DNA of 64,000 nt. It comes from an uncultured Bacteroidia bacterium (GTDB lineage Bacteria > Bacteroidota > Bacteroidia > Bacteroidales > F082). The translations under genes and the position numbers were made by a program. Shown one piece after another: positions 1-11,363 of this stretch. Below the pieces are notes generated by a model. The model saw only the letters and a program-made list of their open reading frames with translations. It did not search any database and was not told the DNA's origin. The DNA lies in NCBI GenBank assembly GCA_913009755.1, contig CAJVWU010000005.1, positions 22,164 through 86,163 on the forward strand, in the 5' to 3' direction. Each line of letters begins with the position of its first letter. Positions within the stretch are counted from its first letter, which is position 1.

Positions 1-411
1 AAATCCGTCCTGTATCTCAATCACCGTCATGGCGCCAAAACCGATAAGCCCGCCATACCAGGCTGATTTTTTGTTATTGACTCCTGCCCAGCGTAACATC
101 CAATAACCGTAATTGCTGATCGTGTATGCAGTTGTCGCATGTCCCACCTTATCTATTTGTAACCAATAATGACTGTCATCAATAAAATGCCAGGAAGTCG
201 TCGGATTGCCTTTGTACCACCCGTAATAAAGAATAACAAGTGAGGTGGCGTAAACCGCAGTGCTCGTAATGATCACGGTATTCAGCCGCCTGTGGTTGAT
301 TGAGTCCTTTTCTTTTTCCTTTACCTGTCCGAAAGCGATTTGGGCCAATAAAACAAAAGTGAGCAACCCCATTGCTTTAACTGACAACCGATGATTTAAA
401 AATTTTCTCAT
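1..411 (-). CDS. DUF2279 family protein, 3' end outside window
   Basis: The first 137 codons of a leftward gene are present; the C-terminus lies beyond base 1. A signal peptide (about residues 12–27, ending LLAQIAFGQ) precedes a stretch with the pattern HFIDDSHYWLQIDKVGHATT near residues 76–95, which matches my memory of the DUF2279 (YfiM-like) family of predicted envelope proteins in Bacteroidetes. The start ATG at 411 overlaps the TGA of the phosphohexomutase gene as ATGA, so the two are translationally coupled. The role of the family is unknown to me. Confidence is good that it is a gene and moderate for the family. Confidence 0.75.
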   Translation of the reverse strand, partial: MRKFLNHRLSVKAMGLLTFVLLAQIAFGQVKEKEKDSINHRRLNTVIITSTAVYATSLVILYYGWYKGNPTTSWHFIDDSHYWLQIDKVGHATTAYTISNYGYWMLRWAGVNNKKSAWYGGLIGFGAMTVIEIQDGF

Positions 412-1778
412 TTGAAACGGGAAATAATATTAAAAATAATCTTTGTTTTTTCATCCAGCAGTTTTTTTGTTTTGGCTTCAGCGAGAAACCGCAGGTAAGG
501 TTCCGTATTGGATGGCCTGATGTTGAACCACCACTCGTCGAACTCAAGGCGGTAACCGTCAAAATCGTAAAATTTATCAGGGGGTTCATTTTCAAAAAAC
601 CAGGTCTTGACAGCATCCATGGCAGCTTGTTTTTCTTCAATCCTGAAATTTACTTCCCCGGTATTGAAATAACCGGAGATATGTGAAATTAATTCGGAAA
701 AACCTGTCCCTTCCCGGTGAAAACGGGTTATTGTTTTTAACACCATTAAGGCTGCAAGCAAGCCGCTGTCGGAGTAATAAAAATCCCGGAAATAATAATG
801 GCCGGCCAGTTCGCCGCCATATATGCCTTTTACCTCTTTCAGTTTGGTAGCGCCATAAGCCCTTCCCACGCGCCAGGTTACCATTTTCACATTGAATTGC
901 TGCAAATATTCGCCAACGGCCTTGGAGGTTCTGATATCCTGAACGACTGTTCTTTTCTGCTCCTGTTTTTTCCCGTCAAAGAAATAATGCCCGAGCAAAG
1001 CGATGATCAGGTCGGGAGATACAAACTTCCCTTTTTCATCAATAAACATCACCCGGTCGGCATCCCCGTCAAAAATAAGCCCGATGTCCGATTTCCGGGT
1101 TTTGACAGCCTCAATAATATCCTCCCTGTTCTCAGGTTCAAGAGGGTTGGGATCGTGTGCCGGAAAATTGCCATCGGGCCGGCAGTTCAAATAATGAACA
1201 TCCCTGCCAAATAGTTTGTTGGCAAACAGTGCAGCCATACCGTCAGAGCAGTCAATGGAAATGTTCAAATCTGAAAAATCACTCACGTACTGTTGAAGAA
1301 AAGCCAGGTATTGGGCCTGAAGGTCAATTTTAAAAATGTTCCCCTTTTTGGATACCGGTTTGATGGGCACATCCCGGATGATCATTGATTCCACTTCTTT
1401 TAGTCCGTTGTCATAGCCAATGGGCTGCACCTCTTTTCCTGATACTTTTAATCCGTTATGGTCTTTCGGGTTGTGCGAAGCCGTGATCATCACAGAAGCA
1501 TCAAACCCCAGCTTTCCCGTTCCGTGGTAAACCATGGGTGTGGTTGACAGGCCGGCATCGGCAACGTCAAACCCGGCATCAGTAATACCCCGGCTCAATG
1601 CCCGGAACATGGCCTCAGAAGACAAACGGACATCCCTGCCCACAAGAATTTTTCCGGCATTTAAAACCCGGGGAAGATAATAACCGATCCGGTAAACCAG
1701 ATCAGGGGTTAACTCTTCCTCCCACTTCCCGCGAATGTCGTAGGCTTTAAAGGCTTTCAGATGATCCGGTTTCTTCAT
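408..1778 (-). CDS. manB: phosphomannomutase/phosphoglucomutase
   Basis: A 456-residue alpha-D-phosphohexomutase, the usual length. It interconverts hexose 1- and 6-phosphates and so feeds GDP-mannose or UDP-glucose for surface polysaccharides. Visible signatures are the KAYDIRG opening (11–17), the active-site phosphoserine loop TASHNP (99–104, Ser101), the metal loop DGDADR (237–242), the sugar-binding GGELAGHYYF (321–330) and the phosphate-binding RPSNTEPYLR (421–430). All four domains are therefore intact. It lies downstream of mltG (135-base gap) and its stop overlaps the next start. The substrate preference between mannose and glucose cannot be read from the sequence, so the symbol is a family assignment. 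Confidence 0.93.
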   Translation of the reverse strand: MKKPDHLKAFKAYDIRGKWEEELTPDLVYRIGYYLPRVLNAGKILVGRDVRLSSEAMFRALSRGITDAGFDVADAGLSTTPMVYHGTGKLGFDASVMITASHNPKDHNGLKVSGKEVQPIGYDNGLKEVESMIIRDVPIKPVSKKGNIFKIDLQAQYLAFLQQYVSDFSDLNISIDCSDGMAALFANKLFGRDVHYLNCRPDGNFPAHDPNPLEPENREDIIEAVKTRKSDIGLIFDGDADRVMFIDEKGKFVSPDLIIALLGHYFFDGKKQEQKRTVVQDIRTSKAVGEYLQQFNVKMVTWRVGRAYGATKLKEVKGIYGGELAGHYYFRDFYYSDSGLLAALMVLKTITRFHREGTGFSELISHISGYFNTGEVNFRIEEKQAAMDAVKTWFFENEPPDKFYDFDGYRLEFDEWWFNIRPSNTEPYLRFLAEAKTKKLLDEKTKIIFNIISRFK

Positions 1779-1913
1779 GGAAATTTCTAATTTCTAATTG
1801 CTCTAATTACCCTGAACAAATCCTAAATCCAAAGTTTTAAACGGGCTTCATTGTATTTACCGTTTTGGATTTAGACCTTATAAATTATTTAGTGAAATTC
1901 GTCATTAGATCAA

Positions 1914-2996
1914 TTATTTATAAATCTTCATTTTATTCAGCGCTTCCTGATATTTTTTGGCGTTTTTCCGGTGCCCGGCATTTGTTTTTGCAAATACATG
2001 ATAGCCGGAAAGATCGTCTTTGGCACAAAAGAAAAAGTATTTATTGTGTTCGTAGTTCAGCACGGCATCAATGGAAGAGATGGAAGGGATACATATCGGG
2101 CCGGGTGGCAGCCCCAGGTGTTTGTATGTATTATAGGGAGAATCAAATTCTTTGTGCACATTCAGCACACGATGAATATTGTAATCACCGATGGCATACA
2201 CTACGGTTGGATCGGCCTGCAAGCGCCAGCCCGATTTTATACGGTTGATATAAACTCCGGCAATCATGGGTTTTTCATCGTTTTTATTGGTTTCTTTCTC
2301 TACTATGGAGGCAAGTGTAACAACTTCTTCGGGTGTCAACTTCAGATTTTTTGCTTTTGCCTTTCGTTCATCGGTCCAGAATTTATCGTGTTCTTCGAGC
2401 ATACGGTCCATAAATCCTTTGGCATCCGTATTCCAATAAAACTGGTATGTGTTGGGGATAAAGGCTGCCGGAATGGTTTCGGGGGTATACCCGATTTGGT
2501 TCAGGTAACCGGTATCGGTCAGCAAGGTCACGATGGATGCTGAGTCCGCTTCAATCTGTCTCCCCACAATCCCGGCCAGTTGGTAGATATCCCTTACATT
2601 GTTGAATATTACATTTACCGGCACCTGCTTGCCCGACCGCAACAGGTTAATCACATCGTTGTTGCTCATCCCTTCTTTTAAAATGTACCGGCCGGGAAGT
2701 ACCCTTAAACGATATTTTTTCTTTTCGGCCCACCATTCAAAATTTTTACGGTGAACGATAAGGCCATTGCTGTAAAGGATATTTTTCACATTGTCAAAAT
2801 CGGAACCGGTAGGTATATACACCGAGACCTCTTCCCCTTGTGGGGTCCATACATTTGGATTGTAAACAATTTTATAAAGATAATAGCCGGCCCCCGCAGC
2901 ACACAAGATCAACAGAAAGAAAAACCAGAACAAAAACCTGCGAAAACGGTTTTTCTTTTTCTTCCGGGGTGCGCCATATTTTGAATGATAATCCAT
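1914..2996 (-). CDS. mltG: endolytic murein transglycosylase MltG
   Basis: A 360-residue YceG/MltG-type protein that cleaves nascent peptidoglycan strands at the outer face of the inner membrane and sets glycan chain length. It has a basic cytoplasmic N-terminus, one membrane segment (about 20–42), a LysM-like region and the catalytic domain with LASIVEKET (228–236; Glu233 corresponds to the catalytic glutamate of E. coli MltG) and the following QADPT (260–264). It starts 11 bases after the stop of the GNAT gene, so they are probably cotranscribed. Length and motifs are complete. Confidence 0.93.
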   Translation of the reverse strand: MDYHSKYGAPRKKKKNRFRRFLFWFFFLLILCAAGAGYYLYKIVYNPNVWTPQGEEVSVYIPTGSDFDNVKNILYSNGLIVHRKNFEWWAEKKKYRLRVLPGRYILKEGMSNNDVINLLRSGKQVPVNVIFNNVRDIYQLAGIVGRQIEADSASIVTLLTDTGYLNQIGYTPETIPAAFIPNTYQFYWNTDAKGFMDRMLEEHDKFWTDERKAKAKNLKLTPEEVVTLASIVEKETNKNDEKPMIAGVYINRIKSGWRLQADPTVVYAIGDYNIHRVLNVHKEFDSPYNTYKHLGLPPGPICIPSISSIDAVLNYEHNKYFFFCAKDDLSGYHVFAKTNAGHRKNAKKYQEALNKMKIYK

Positions 2997-3007
2997 AAAA
3001 TTCAGGT

Positions 3008-3538
3008 TTACCGGTGATTAATCAACTGAAGCATATATTCGTTAACACGGTGGTTGCCTCTTCGGTTCCATTCCATTTTTTTACCACATATTTCAAACCC
3101 CATTTTCTGAAACAATTTTAAGCTCACCGTGTTGTCTTCTTCAATATTGCAATATAACTGGTACAATCCCAAATGGTTGAAAGCATATTGCATAAGGATT
3201 TCCAGGGCAGTTGCCGCGATTCCCCTGTTCCTGAAACTTTCCAATACCATTATACCCACTCCTGCCCTTTGATGTTGCGGTTTGAAATCAAAAAGATCAA
3301 CGGCTCCTGCGGTTTTTACCGGATCATCTTTATAATCAATAATAAACCGGGCTTGTTTTGTAATATAGATATCCTTGTCGGGCAGTAGTATAAATTGTTC
3401 AAGGTCGAAGCGGGAAAAAGGCGTAAGCGTATTGCTCAAATGCCAGAGGCGTTGGTCATTTTCCATTTGATATAGAAAATCAACATCTTCCGGTTCGGGA
3501 GCTCTGAGTAATATTTTGTCTTTTTCCAACCTATTCAA
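3008..3538 (-). CDS. GNAT family N-acetyltransferase
   Basis: A 176-residue cytoplasmic acetyltransferase of the RimJ/RimL/SpeG-like GNAT branch. The N-terminal part (LLRAPEPEDVDFLYQMEND) is the usual first strand-helix. The acetyl-CoA loop is in the segment GVGIMVLESFRNRGIA (about 92–107), followed by LYQLYCNIEEDNTVSLKLF, the motif B region seen in this subfamily. The acceptor (protein N-terminus, polyamine or small molecule) cannot be told. It sits between dapF and mltG on the same strand, with 64 and 11 bases between genes. Confidence 0.85.
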   Translation of the reverse strand: MNRLEKDKILLRAPEPEDVDFLYQMENDQRLWHLSNTLTPFSRFDLEQFILLPDKDIYITKQARFIIDYKDDPVKTAGAVDLFDFKPQHQRAGVGIMVLESFRNRGIAATALEILMQYAFNHLGLYQLYCNIEEDNTVSLKLFQKMGFEICGKKMEWNRRGNHRVNEYMLQLINHR

Positions 3539-3602
3539 ATAGTATGAAAAACATCTGCAAAAATAGCACTTACTGTGAGAATGGTATTTTAACTAAAATA
3601 AT

Positions 3603-4394
3603 TCAGTGAATACTTATTTCACCTGCAAAAACCTTCATCGCCGGGCCACGTAACCAAATATCAGAAAACTTACCATTTTCCTCTGTGAACGTAACCTCAA
3701 AATCACCTCCCGTGGTATGGATCAGATAATCTTTTTTTCCGGTTTCCAGATAGGCAGCAATGGCAGATGCCGTTACACCCGTGCCACACGAAAGGGTCTC
3801 CTTTTCAACGCCCCGCTCGTAAGTCCTGACAAATATCCGGTCGTCATTCAATTCCACGAAATTCACGTTTGTACCGCCGGGCGAAAACCGTTCACTGTAC
3901 CGGGTCTTCCTGCCCTCCCCAGCCACATCAATTTCGGCTACTTTATCAACAAACTCAACATAGTGCGGAGAGCCTGTATCCAGAAAATAATATCCTTCAT
4001 CCTTCTCAGCCTGGGTCACATCATTCATCTTCAGGGAAACATTAAAGCGCAACCCCTTTTCCACAACTTCGTTGATCACGGCTTCATGTTCACCGTCAAA
4101 GGCGTCAAAACACATTTTTTGACCTGCAATGCCCTGCTGAAATGCAAAGGCAGCTATGCAACGTCCTCCGTTTCCGCACATGCTGGCCAGGTGCCCGTCG
4201 GCATTGTAATAAAACATCGTAAAATCGTTTTTCCCCGAAGCCCTTAAAAGCATCAACCCGTCGGCCCCAATGCCAAAATGGCGGTCGCATAAATTAACGA
4301 TGTTTTCAGCCGAAAGATCATGCTTTGTTTTCCTGTCATCAACAATGACAAAATCATTTCCGTTGCCCTGATATTTATAAAACCTGATTTTCAT
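3603..4394 (-). CDS. dapF: diaminopimelate epimerase
   Basis: A 263-residue epimerase that converts LL- to meso-diaminopimelate, the precursor of lysine and of the peptidoglycan cross-link. Two homologous halves each carry one catalytic cysteine: CGNGGRC (73–79, Cys73) and LSCGTG (201–206, Cys203). The substrate-binding NGNDF opening is at 11–15. It heads the leftward cluster dapF–GNAT–mltG–manB and is divergent from the degP-type protease. Together with the lysC–lysA locus near 54–56 kb it covers three steps of the same pathway in this window. Confidence 0.96.
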   Translation of the reverse strand: MKIRFYKYQGNGNDFVIVDDRKTKHDLSAENIVNLCDRHFGIGADGLMLLRASGKNDFTMFYYNADGHLASMCGNGGRCIAAFAFQQGIAGQKMCFDAFDGEHEAVINEVVEKGLRFNVSLKMNDVTQAEKDEGYYFLDTGSPHYVEFVDKVAEIDVAGEGRKTRYSERFSPGGTNVNFVELNDDRIFVRTYERGVEKETLSCGTGVTASAIAAYLETGKKDYLIHTTGGDFEVTFTEENGKFSDIWLRGPAMKVFAGEISIH

Positions 4395-4626
4395 GTTAAA
4401 AAAACCTAAAAATGATTGTTTAATAGCCTATTGGTACAATTTTTAATGTAACTTTTCGCTGTTAGTGAGGGATTATATGATTTCATTTCAACAGTAAAAT
4501 CCCATCAACAGAGGCTTAACAAATTTTAACGTGTGGCCGAAAATGTTTAAAACGTTCCGGCGTTTAGCAAACAAAAATAAGTTAGAAAACAATAATAATA
4601 TTGAAAGATACTGAAAATAGTTAGAA

Positions 4627-6099
4627 ATGAAGACATTTAGCAAAAGTTTTTTAGGCGCAGTGAGCGGTACGGTGTTGGTTATCGCCTTGTTATTTACCTA
4701 TAATTATTATTCGACCAAAAGTGAATCCCATTCATTGAATCACAACGACAGTTCGCAACAGGTAGTTCAAAACTCAAAAATACCGGTACAAACTGCAAGT
4801 TACCCTGTTCCCCAGAATGTTGACCTGACGGAAGCAGCACAAAAAACCGTAAATGCCGTGGTGCATATCAAAACCGAAATGCAGATGAGAAGTAATTCTT
4901 ATGAAGATTTTTTCGGGCCGTTCAGGGATTATTTCGGTAACCCGTATCATAGCAATACTTTTGTGGCTTTTGGGTCGGGGGTCATCATTTCGCCTGACGG
5001 ATATATTGTAACCAACAATCACGTGGTGGAAAATGCCGACAAGATTTCGGTAACTTTCAACAATAAAAAGGAGCTTACTGCCGAGGTTGTCGGAACCGAT
5101 CCGAAAACCGACCTGGCATTAATAAAAGTTGATGCAAACAATCTTGATTACCTCACTTATGGCGATTCGGATAAGCTAAAAATTGGCGAGTGGGTACTTG
5201 CTGTGGGCAATCCATTTAATCTTACCTCAACGGTTACGGCAGGAATCATCAGTGCCAAAGCCCGGAATATTAATATCCTCGGTGCTCATTCGGCCATTGA
5301 ATCGTTCATCCAGACCGATGCCGTAGTCAATCGTGGAAATAGCGGTGGGGCACTGGTCAATACAAGAGGGGAACTTGTCGGCATCAATGCGGCCATTGCT
5401 TCACATACCGGCGTGTACGAAGGGTATTCATTTGCCATCCCTGTGAATATTGTCAAAAAAGTGGTGGATGACCTGATGAAATACGGTAAAACACAGCGGG
5501 CTTATATTGGTGTCCGGATAAGCGATATTGATGCCGAATTTGCAGAAAAGAAAGGCCTTGACGGCGTGAAAGGTATTTATGTTGCCGGTGTGGTTGAAAA
5601 CAGTGGTGCCGATGCAGCAGGCATTGAAGAAGGGGATGTTATCCTTGCCATTGACGGTTCGGAGATCAACAGTGTTTCAGCACTGATGGGTAACATTGCC
5701 CAGCATAGCCCGGGTGATGTAATTAAAGTTACGGTGAACCGGGATGATGATATAGAAACTTTTGATGTAACACTCAAGAATCAGGACAATACCACAGCGT
5801 TGGTTAAACCTGCAAATACATTTTACAATAAACTATTGGGCGGTTCAATGCAGAAAGCAACTCAGGAAGAAATGGACAACCTGGGCATTTCCAATGGTGT
5901 AAAGATTGTGAAAATGGATGATGGTATTTTACGCCGGGGTGGCATTTCAGAAGGGTTTATCATTACTGAAATTAATGGGGAAAAAATAAAATCGGAAGAC
6001 GATTTAAATGATGCCATTGAATCCACAAAAAACAATTTGGTACGTATGAAAGGAGTATATCCGAATGGAACACGGGTTTCTTTTGAATTTATGCTCTAA
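4627..6099 (+). CDS. degP: Do/DegP-family periplasmic serine protease
   Basis: A 490-residue HtrA-type protease/chaperone for misfolded envelope proteins. It has an uncleaved or cleaved N-terminal membrane segment (8–26), a trypsin-like domain with the triad His132 (TNNHVV), Asp162 (TDLALIKV) and Ser239 (GNSGG), and two PDZ domains (about 290–380 and 400–490). The ATG at 4627 is preceded by an A-rich leader without a Shine-Dalgarno site, normal for the phylum. It stands 69 bases upstream of rpoD. The symbol denotes the Do family; DegQ-type function is equally possible. Confidence 0.93.
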   Translation: MKTFSKSFLGAVSGTVLVIALLFTYNYYSTKSESHSLNHNDSSQQVVQNSKIPVQTASYPVPQNVDLTEAAQKTVNAVVHIKTEMQMRSNSYEDFFGPFRDYFGNPYHSNTFVAFGSGVIISPDGYIVTNNHVVENADKISVTFNNKKELTAEVVGTDPKTDLALIKVDANNLDYLTYGDSDKLKIGEWVLAVGNPFNLTSTVTAGIISAKARNINILGAHSAIESFIQTDAVVNRGNSGGALVNTRGELVGINAAIASHTGVYEGYSFAIPVNIVKKVVDDLMKYGKTQRAYIGVRISDIDAEFAEKKGLDGVKGIYVAGVVENSGADAAGIEEGDVILAIDGSEINSVSALMGNIAQHSPGDVIKVTVNRDDDIETFDVTLKNQDNTTALVKPANTFYNKLLGGSMQKATQEEMDNLGISNGVKIVKMDDGILRRGGISEGFIITEINGEKIKSEDDLNDAIESTKNNLVRMKGVYPNGTRVSFEFML

Positions 6100-6102
6100 A
6101 AA

Positions 6103-6133
6103 TTTGCAATTTGGAATAATTTTAAATAAATTG
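6103..6133 (+). promoter_or_regulatory. candidate Bacteroidetes-type promoter of rpoD
   Basis: TTTG (6103–6106), 20 bases, then TAAATTG (6127–6133), close to the TTTG–N19/20–TAnnTTTG consensus of the phylum but one T short in the -7 element. It lies 36 bases before the rpoD ATG and begins just after the degP stop. Tentative. Confidence 0.35.
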
Positions 6134-6168
6134 CACCATTTTTAAAGGAAACAAATCTATTACATATT

Positions 6169-7035
6169 ATGAGACAGCTAAAGATCACTAAATCAATTAC
6201 TAATCGAAACACTGCCTCTCTTGATAAATACCTTCAGGAGATCGGTAAAGAAGACCTTATTACGGCTGAAGAAGAGGTGGAACTCGCCAGGCGGATCAGG
6301 ACGGGCGACAGTATTGCCCTTGAGAAGCTGACCAAAGCTAATCTGCGATTTGTTGTTTCAGTAGCCAAACAATATCAAAATCAAGGCCTCAGCCTGCCTG
6401 ACCTGATCAATGAAGGCAATGTGGGATTGATAAAAGCTGCAAAACGATTTGATGAAACCCGTGGATTCAAATTTATTTCTTATGCCGTTTGGTGGATCAG
6501 GCAATCCATTTTGCAGGCACTTGCCGAACAATCAAGGATTGTCAGGTTGCCACTCAATCAGGTGGGGTCACTTAATAAGATCAAAAAAGTAACTTCCCGC
6601 CTCGAACAAAAGTATGAGCGCCCCCCTTCGCAGGATGAAATTGCCGACGAAATGGAAGTGCCCGGCCACAAGATCAATTCGGCCATGAAGATAGCCACCC
6701 GCTATGTTTCGATGGATGCCCCTTTGTTAAGTGACGAGGAAACAAAATTCCTGGATGTCTTTGTCCCTACCGATTCACCGCCAACCGACGAAGACCTGAT
6801 GCATGAATCGCTGGGCCATGAAATTCAACGGTCGCTATCCACACTGAGTGAAAAGGAACGTGACGTGATCAATATGTATTACGGCATCGGGATGAATCAC
6901 GGGCTGACACTCGAAGAGATTGGAGCCAAGTTTGACCTGACCCGCGAAAGGGTAAGGCAAATTAAAGAAAAGGCCATCAGGCGCTTAAGACATACTTCAA
7001 GGAGCAGGTTGCTTAAAGCTTACCTCGGACAGTAG
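6169..7035 (+). CDS. rpoD: primary sigma factor RpoD/SigA
   Basis: A 288-residue sigma-70 factor, the short form typical of Bacteroidetes, lacking region 1.1 and the non-conserved insert. Region 1.2 ([17 protein letters not shown]) is followed by regions 2.1–2.4 ([17 protein letters not shown] through [13 protein letters not shown]), region 3 and region 4 with the helix-turn-helix [20 protein letters not shown] near the C-terminus. It recruits RNA polymerase to TAnnTTTG promoters, several of which can be seen in this window. A strong hairpin follows the gene. Confidence 0.96.
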   Translation: MRQLKITKSITNRNTASLDKYLQEIGKEDLITAEEEVELARRIRTGDSIALEKLTKANLRFVVSVAKQYQNQGLSLPDLINEGNVGLIKAAKRFDETRGFKFISYAVWWIRQSILQALAEQSRIVRLPLNQVGSLNKIKKVTSRLEQKYERPPSQDEIADEMEVPGHKINSAMKIATRYVSMDAPLLSDEETKFLDVFVPTDSPPTDEDLMHESLGHEIQRSLSTLSEKERDVINMYYGIGMNHGLTLEEIGAKFDLTRERVRQIKEKAIRRLRHTSRSRLLKAYLGQ

Positions 7036-7063
7036 TCTGCAAACGTTTTAAATAAGGAGAGTT

Positions 7064-7100
7064 AAGGCAGTTTATTTTGTTTAAAGGCTGCCTTTTTTTT
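7064..7100 (+). terminator. Rho-independent terminator after rpoD
   Basis: Stem AAGGCAG (7064–7070) pairs with CTGCCTT (7088–7094) around a 17-base loop and is followed by a run of T to 7100. It ends 28 bases past the rpoD stop. Its second half overlaps the promoter of the next gene. Confidence 0.75.
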
Positions 7101-7107
7101 ATTTTTG
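7076..7107 (+). promoter_or_regulatory. gap promoter (TTTG–N20–TATTTTTG)
   Basis: A -33 TTTG at 7076–7079, a 20-base spacer and a -7 TATTTTTG at 7100–7107 match the phylum consensus. Transcription would begin near 7115, about 45 bases before the gap ATG at 7161. The element starts inside the loop of the rpoD terminator, so the two signals share DNA. Confidence 0.6.
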
Positions 7108-7160
7108 CTTCGTATAAAATACATTATAAAACAAATTTAAAAACCCAAAACCCGCTAACA

Positions 7161-8624
7161 ATGACCCAAAACAAAAACATCAACGGAATTTATGAGTTAT
7201 CTCTTGATAACTGGGCCGAAAAAGAAATGATCGCCAACGAATTTGTCAGTGTACTTTCAAAATTGTTTTACAACAAATCCATCGAACTGGTACTTTACCG
7301 TAACCAGTTGATTGACCGTAGTGCCAGTCTTATCCTTTATTTACATTCTTATGTTGAGAATCTCATCGAAAAACCGCTGAGAGTTGAGGATTCCCTCAAC
7401 CTTGCAAAAGCCATACTCCATACAAACATAGGGCCTTCAAAACTGGATATCGGACGCCTGAACCTGGAATGGATTGAAGGCAGGAAAAGTTATGTGGATG
7501 CTGAAGATTTTATCAAACATAAACTGAAACATCTCATTGGCAGGAAACCTAATTTTACCGAACCAACCGATATTGTTCTTTTCGGCTTCGGAAGGATCGG
7601 CCGGCTGCTTGCCCGTGAACTGATCATCCAGGGGAACGGGAAACAGCTCAGGGTCAGGGCTATTGTAACACGGGGCAATGATGACATTCAAATCATTAAA
7701 CGGGCATCCCTTTTCCGTCACGATTCGGTACACGGGCCCTTCAGGGGGGTAGCTGTTGAAGACCTTAAAAACAAACATATTTTCATCAACGGCCATAATG
7801 TACTGATGCTGGCCACTCAAAAACCCGAAGACATAGACTATACGCAATATGGGATTAAAGATGCACTTCTTATTGACAATACAGGACTTTTCCGTGACCG
7901 GGAAGGATTGAGCAGACACCTGAAAGCCAAAGGCATTACCAAAGTGTTGCTTACGGCACCGGGTAAAGGCGACATTCCCAATGTTGTATTTGGTGTGAAT
8001 GAAGATCACGTGGATTGGAAAAACGAAAATATATATTCGGCAGCTTCCTGTACAACAAACGCAGCCGTTCCCGTACTTGCCGTTATTGAGAAAAATATAG
8101 GGATTGAAAAAGGCCATCTGGAAACCGTTCATTCCTATACCAACGACCAGAACCTGCTGGATAACTATCATAAAAAATACAGGAGGGGCCGCTCGGCGCC
8201 TTTAAACCTGGTAATCACCGAAACAGGAGCTGCCAGTGCTGTTTCCAAAGCCATCCCGTCGTTAAAAGGAAAATTAACGGGAAATGCCATCAGGGTACCT
8301 ACACCCAATGTTTCATTGGTGGTCATGACACTGGACCTGAAAAGGGAAACCACCGTGGAAGAAGTCAACGAGATGGTCAGGGCGGCATCGCTGTCGGGAA
8401 ACCTGGTTGCACAGATCAGATATTCCACATCCAACGATGCGGTTTCATCCGATTTTATCAGCGAACCGGCAACTGCAATCTTCGACAGCCTGGCTACCCA
8501 GGTTTCGCAAGACAGGAAAACAGCCATCGTTTACGTTTGGTATGATAATGAATTCGGCTATGCCCTGCAAGTCATCAGGGTAGCCAAAATGATGGCGGGG
8601 AAAAAGCGCCCGACATATTATTAA
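7161..8624 (+). CDS. gap: glyceraldehyde-3-phosphate dehydrogenase, long Bacteroidetes type
   Basis: A 487-residue enzyme that oxidises glyceraldehyde 3-phosphate in glycolysis. An N-terminal extension of about 130 residues, usual for this Bacteroidetes form, precedes the Rossmann domain (VLFGFGRIGRLLAREL) and the catalytic domain with SAASCTTNA (nucleophile Cys297). C-terminal WYDNEFGYALQVI is the standard ending. The open frame extends upstream to 7077, but that region is the rpoD terminator and gap promoter, so I place the start at the ATG at 7161. Confidence 0.93.
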   Translation: MTQNKNINGIYELSLDNWAEKEMIANEFVSVLSKLFYNKSIELVLYRNQLIDRSASLILYLHSYVENLIEKPLRVEDSLNLAKAILHTNIGPSKLDIGRLNLEWIEGRKSYVDAEDFIKHKLKHLIGRKPNFTEPTDIVLFGFGRIGRLLARELIIQGNGKQLRVRAIVTRGNDDIQIIKRASLFRHDSVHGPFRGVAVEDLKNKHIFINGHNVLMLATQKPEDIDYTQYGIKDALLIDNTGLFRDREGLSRHLKAKGITKVLLTAPGKGDIPNVVFGVNEDHVDWKNENIYSAASCTTNAAVPVLAVIEKNIGIEKGHLETVHSYTNDQNLLDNYHKKYRRGRSAPLNLVITETGAASAVSKAIPSLKGKLTGNAIRVPTPNVSLVVMTLDLKRETTVEEVNEMVRAASLSGNLVAQIRYSTSNDAVSSDFISEPATAIFDSLATQVSQDRKTAIVYVWYDNEFGYALQVIRVAKMMAGKKRPTYY

Positions 8625-8830
8625 TCTTTAATCATTGCTGACTTTTTGTCCCTGCTTTTACCAGGGATAAAAGTTGTTAGGCATGGAATTGGTTGTCCGG
8701 TTTATTTATTGTTGAAAAATTCACAGGCAAATAATTATTAATACGTGTCATTTATACGTATTTTGGCCGTTTTATTTTTTTAGCCCTTGTGTTGGTCATA
8801 CAAAATATCAATGGCAAAGAAGTTCGGTGA

Positions 8831-10525
<1,695 letters not shown>

Positions 10526-10559
10526 ATTTTTGAATATAGCAAAGTGTGATTATCAAGTT

Positions 10560-10590
10560 TTCATGTTTAAAAATACTACCCGGCGGGTTA
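10560..10590. repeat. dispersed 31-bp repeat, copy 1
   Basis: Identical at 28 of 31 positions to 43491–43521 and in the same orientation. The core CTACCCGGCGGGTTA can form a short ACCC/GGGT hairpin. Both copies lie between convergent genes, just after the stop of a rightward gene (pyrG here, dnaE there). Confidence 0.7.
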
Positions 10591-10616
10591 AACCCCACCC
10601 AAGCATCCGCATCCGG

Positions 10617-10781
10617 TCAATTATTATTCTTCGGCTTAAACCTTCCCGCTTTTTTCAGTGCCTGGCTCAGGAGGTATTCAATTTGTCCGTTGGTGCTTCT
10701 GATTTCATCCTGAGCCCACCTTTCAATGGCTTCCATCATTTCAGGATTGATCCTGAGGACAAATGCTTTCTTTTTCGGCAT
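10617..10781 (-). CDS. small Arc/ribbon-helix-helix-like DNA-binding protein
   Basis: A 54-residue protein opening [20 protein letters not shown], followed by [21 protein letters not shown] beta-strand with alternating hydrophobic residues (AFVLRI) and two amphipathic helices give the ribbon-helix-helix layout, and the family is known in Bacteroidetes as Arc-type DNA-binding proteins. It is likely a dimeric repressor or nucleoid-associated factor. The ATG at 10781 is two bases from the stop of the upstream gene, so the SPFH–membrane protein–Arc trio is one operon. The neighbours suggest autoregulation, but no operator was identified. Confidence 0.8.
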   Translation of the reverse strand: MPKKKAFVLRINPEMMEAIERWAQDEIRSTNGQIEYLLSQALKKAGRFKPKNNN

Positions 10782-10783
10782 AA

Positions 10784-11314
10784 TTAATCATCCTTCATTA
10801 TTTTGTCCAACGCCCTGAGTAATGCCTCTCCGCGTTGTGTACCAAATAAAACTTTTTTCCCATTCTTTAAATACAATTGCAATCCGGTTTTTCCACTTAC
10901 GTTATATGCTTTTCCGGATTTGCCCATCCCTTGTCGCAGACCCCATCCCCCGTATTCACGGATTGGTTTATACTCCCTGATCTCATAACACTCTATTTCT
11001 TCTTTTCCAATCCGTTTTTCTTTATTGATGAATGGCGGATAACGGTAAAAAAATGCGCCTTCTTTTATTTCAGTAACCAGTTTCATGGTTTTTAGCAAGA
11101 AGAAAACGAGGGCAAATACTAACATCTGGACAATCATGGTGATCAGCAGTGACAATTTTGAATCAGAGCTTCCGGCAGGAACCTGTTCTGATGTAATTTG
11201 CTGAAGATATATATACAAAACGGGGATAATTGAAGCGGTAAAAACAACAATCGAAAAAAGCCATATCCAGGGATTTGTGAAATGTTGTTCCTCTTTAAAA
11301 TAGGCTTTTTTCAT
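10784..11314 (-). CDS. two-span membrane protein of the SPFH operon
   Basis: A 176-residue protein with two membrane helices (about 15–38 and 52–75) and a soluble C-terminal domain with Tyr/Gly-rich signature [20 protein letters not shown] and a final [16 protein letters not shown] strand pattern, resembling a bacterial PH-like fold. I do not recognise a characterised function. Homologues, as I recall them, sit between SPFH and Arc genes in Bacteroidetes. It is separated by 49 bases from the SPFH gene and by two bases from the Arc gene. Confidence 0.75.
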   Translation of the reverse strand: MKKAYFKEEQHFTNPWIWLFSIVVFTASIIPVLYIYLQQITSEQVPAGSSDSKLSLLITMIVQMLVFALVFFLLKTMKLVTEIKEGAFFYRYPPFINKEKRIGKEEIECYEIREYKPIREYGGWGLRQGMGKSGKAYNVSGKTGLQLYLKNGKKVLFGTQRGEALLRALDKIMKDD

Positions 11315-11363
11315 TTTTAAATGCGTATTAAAACATTCTTTTATCCCATCCTCTTTTCACTAA

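Noticed and set aside
7077..7160. Upstream extension of the gap frame
   Set aside because: It lies in the rpoD terminator and in the gap promoter, and the family starts near the ATG at 7161.
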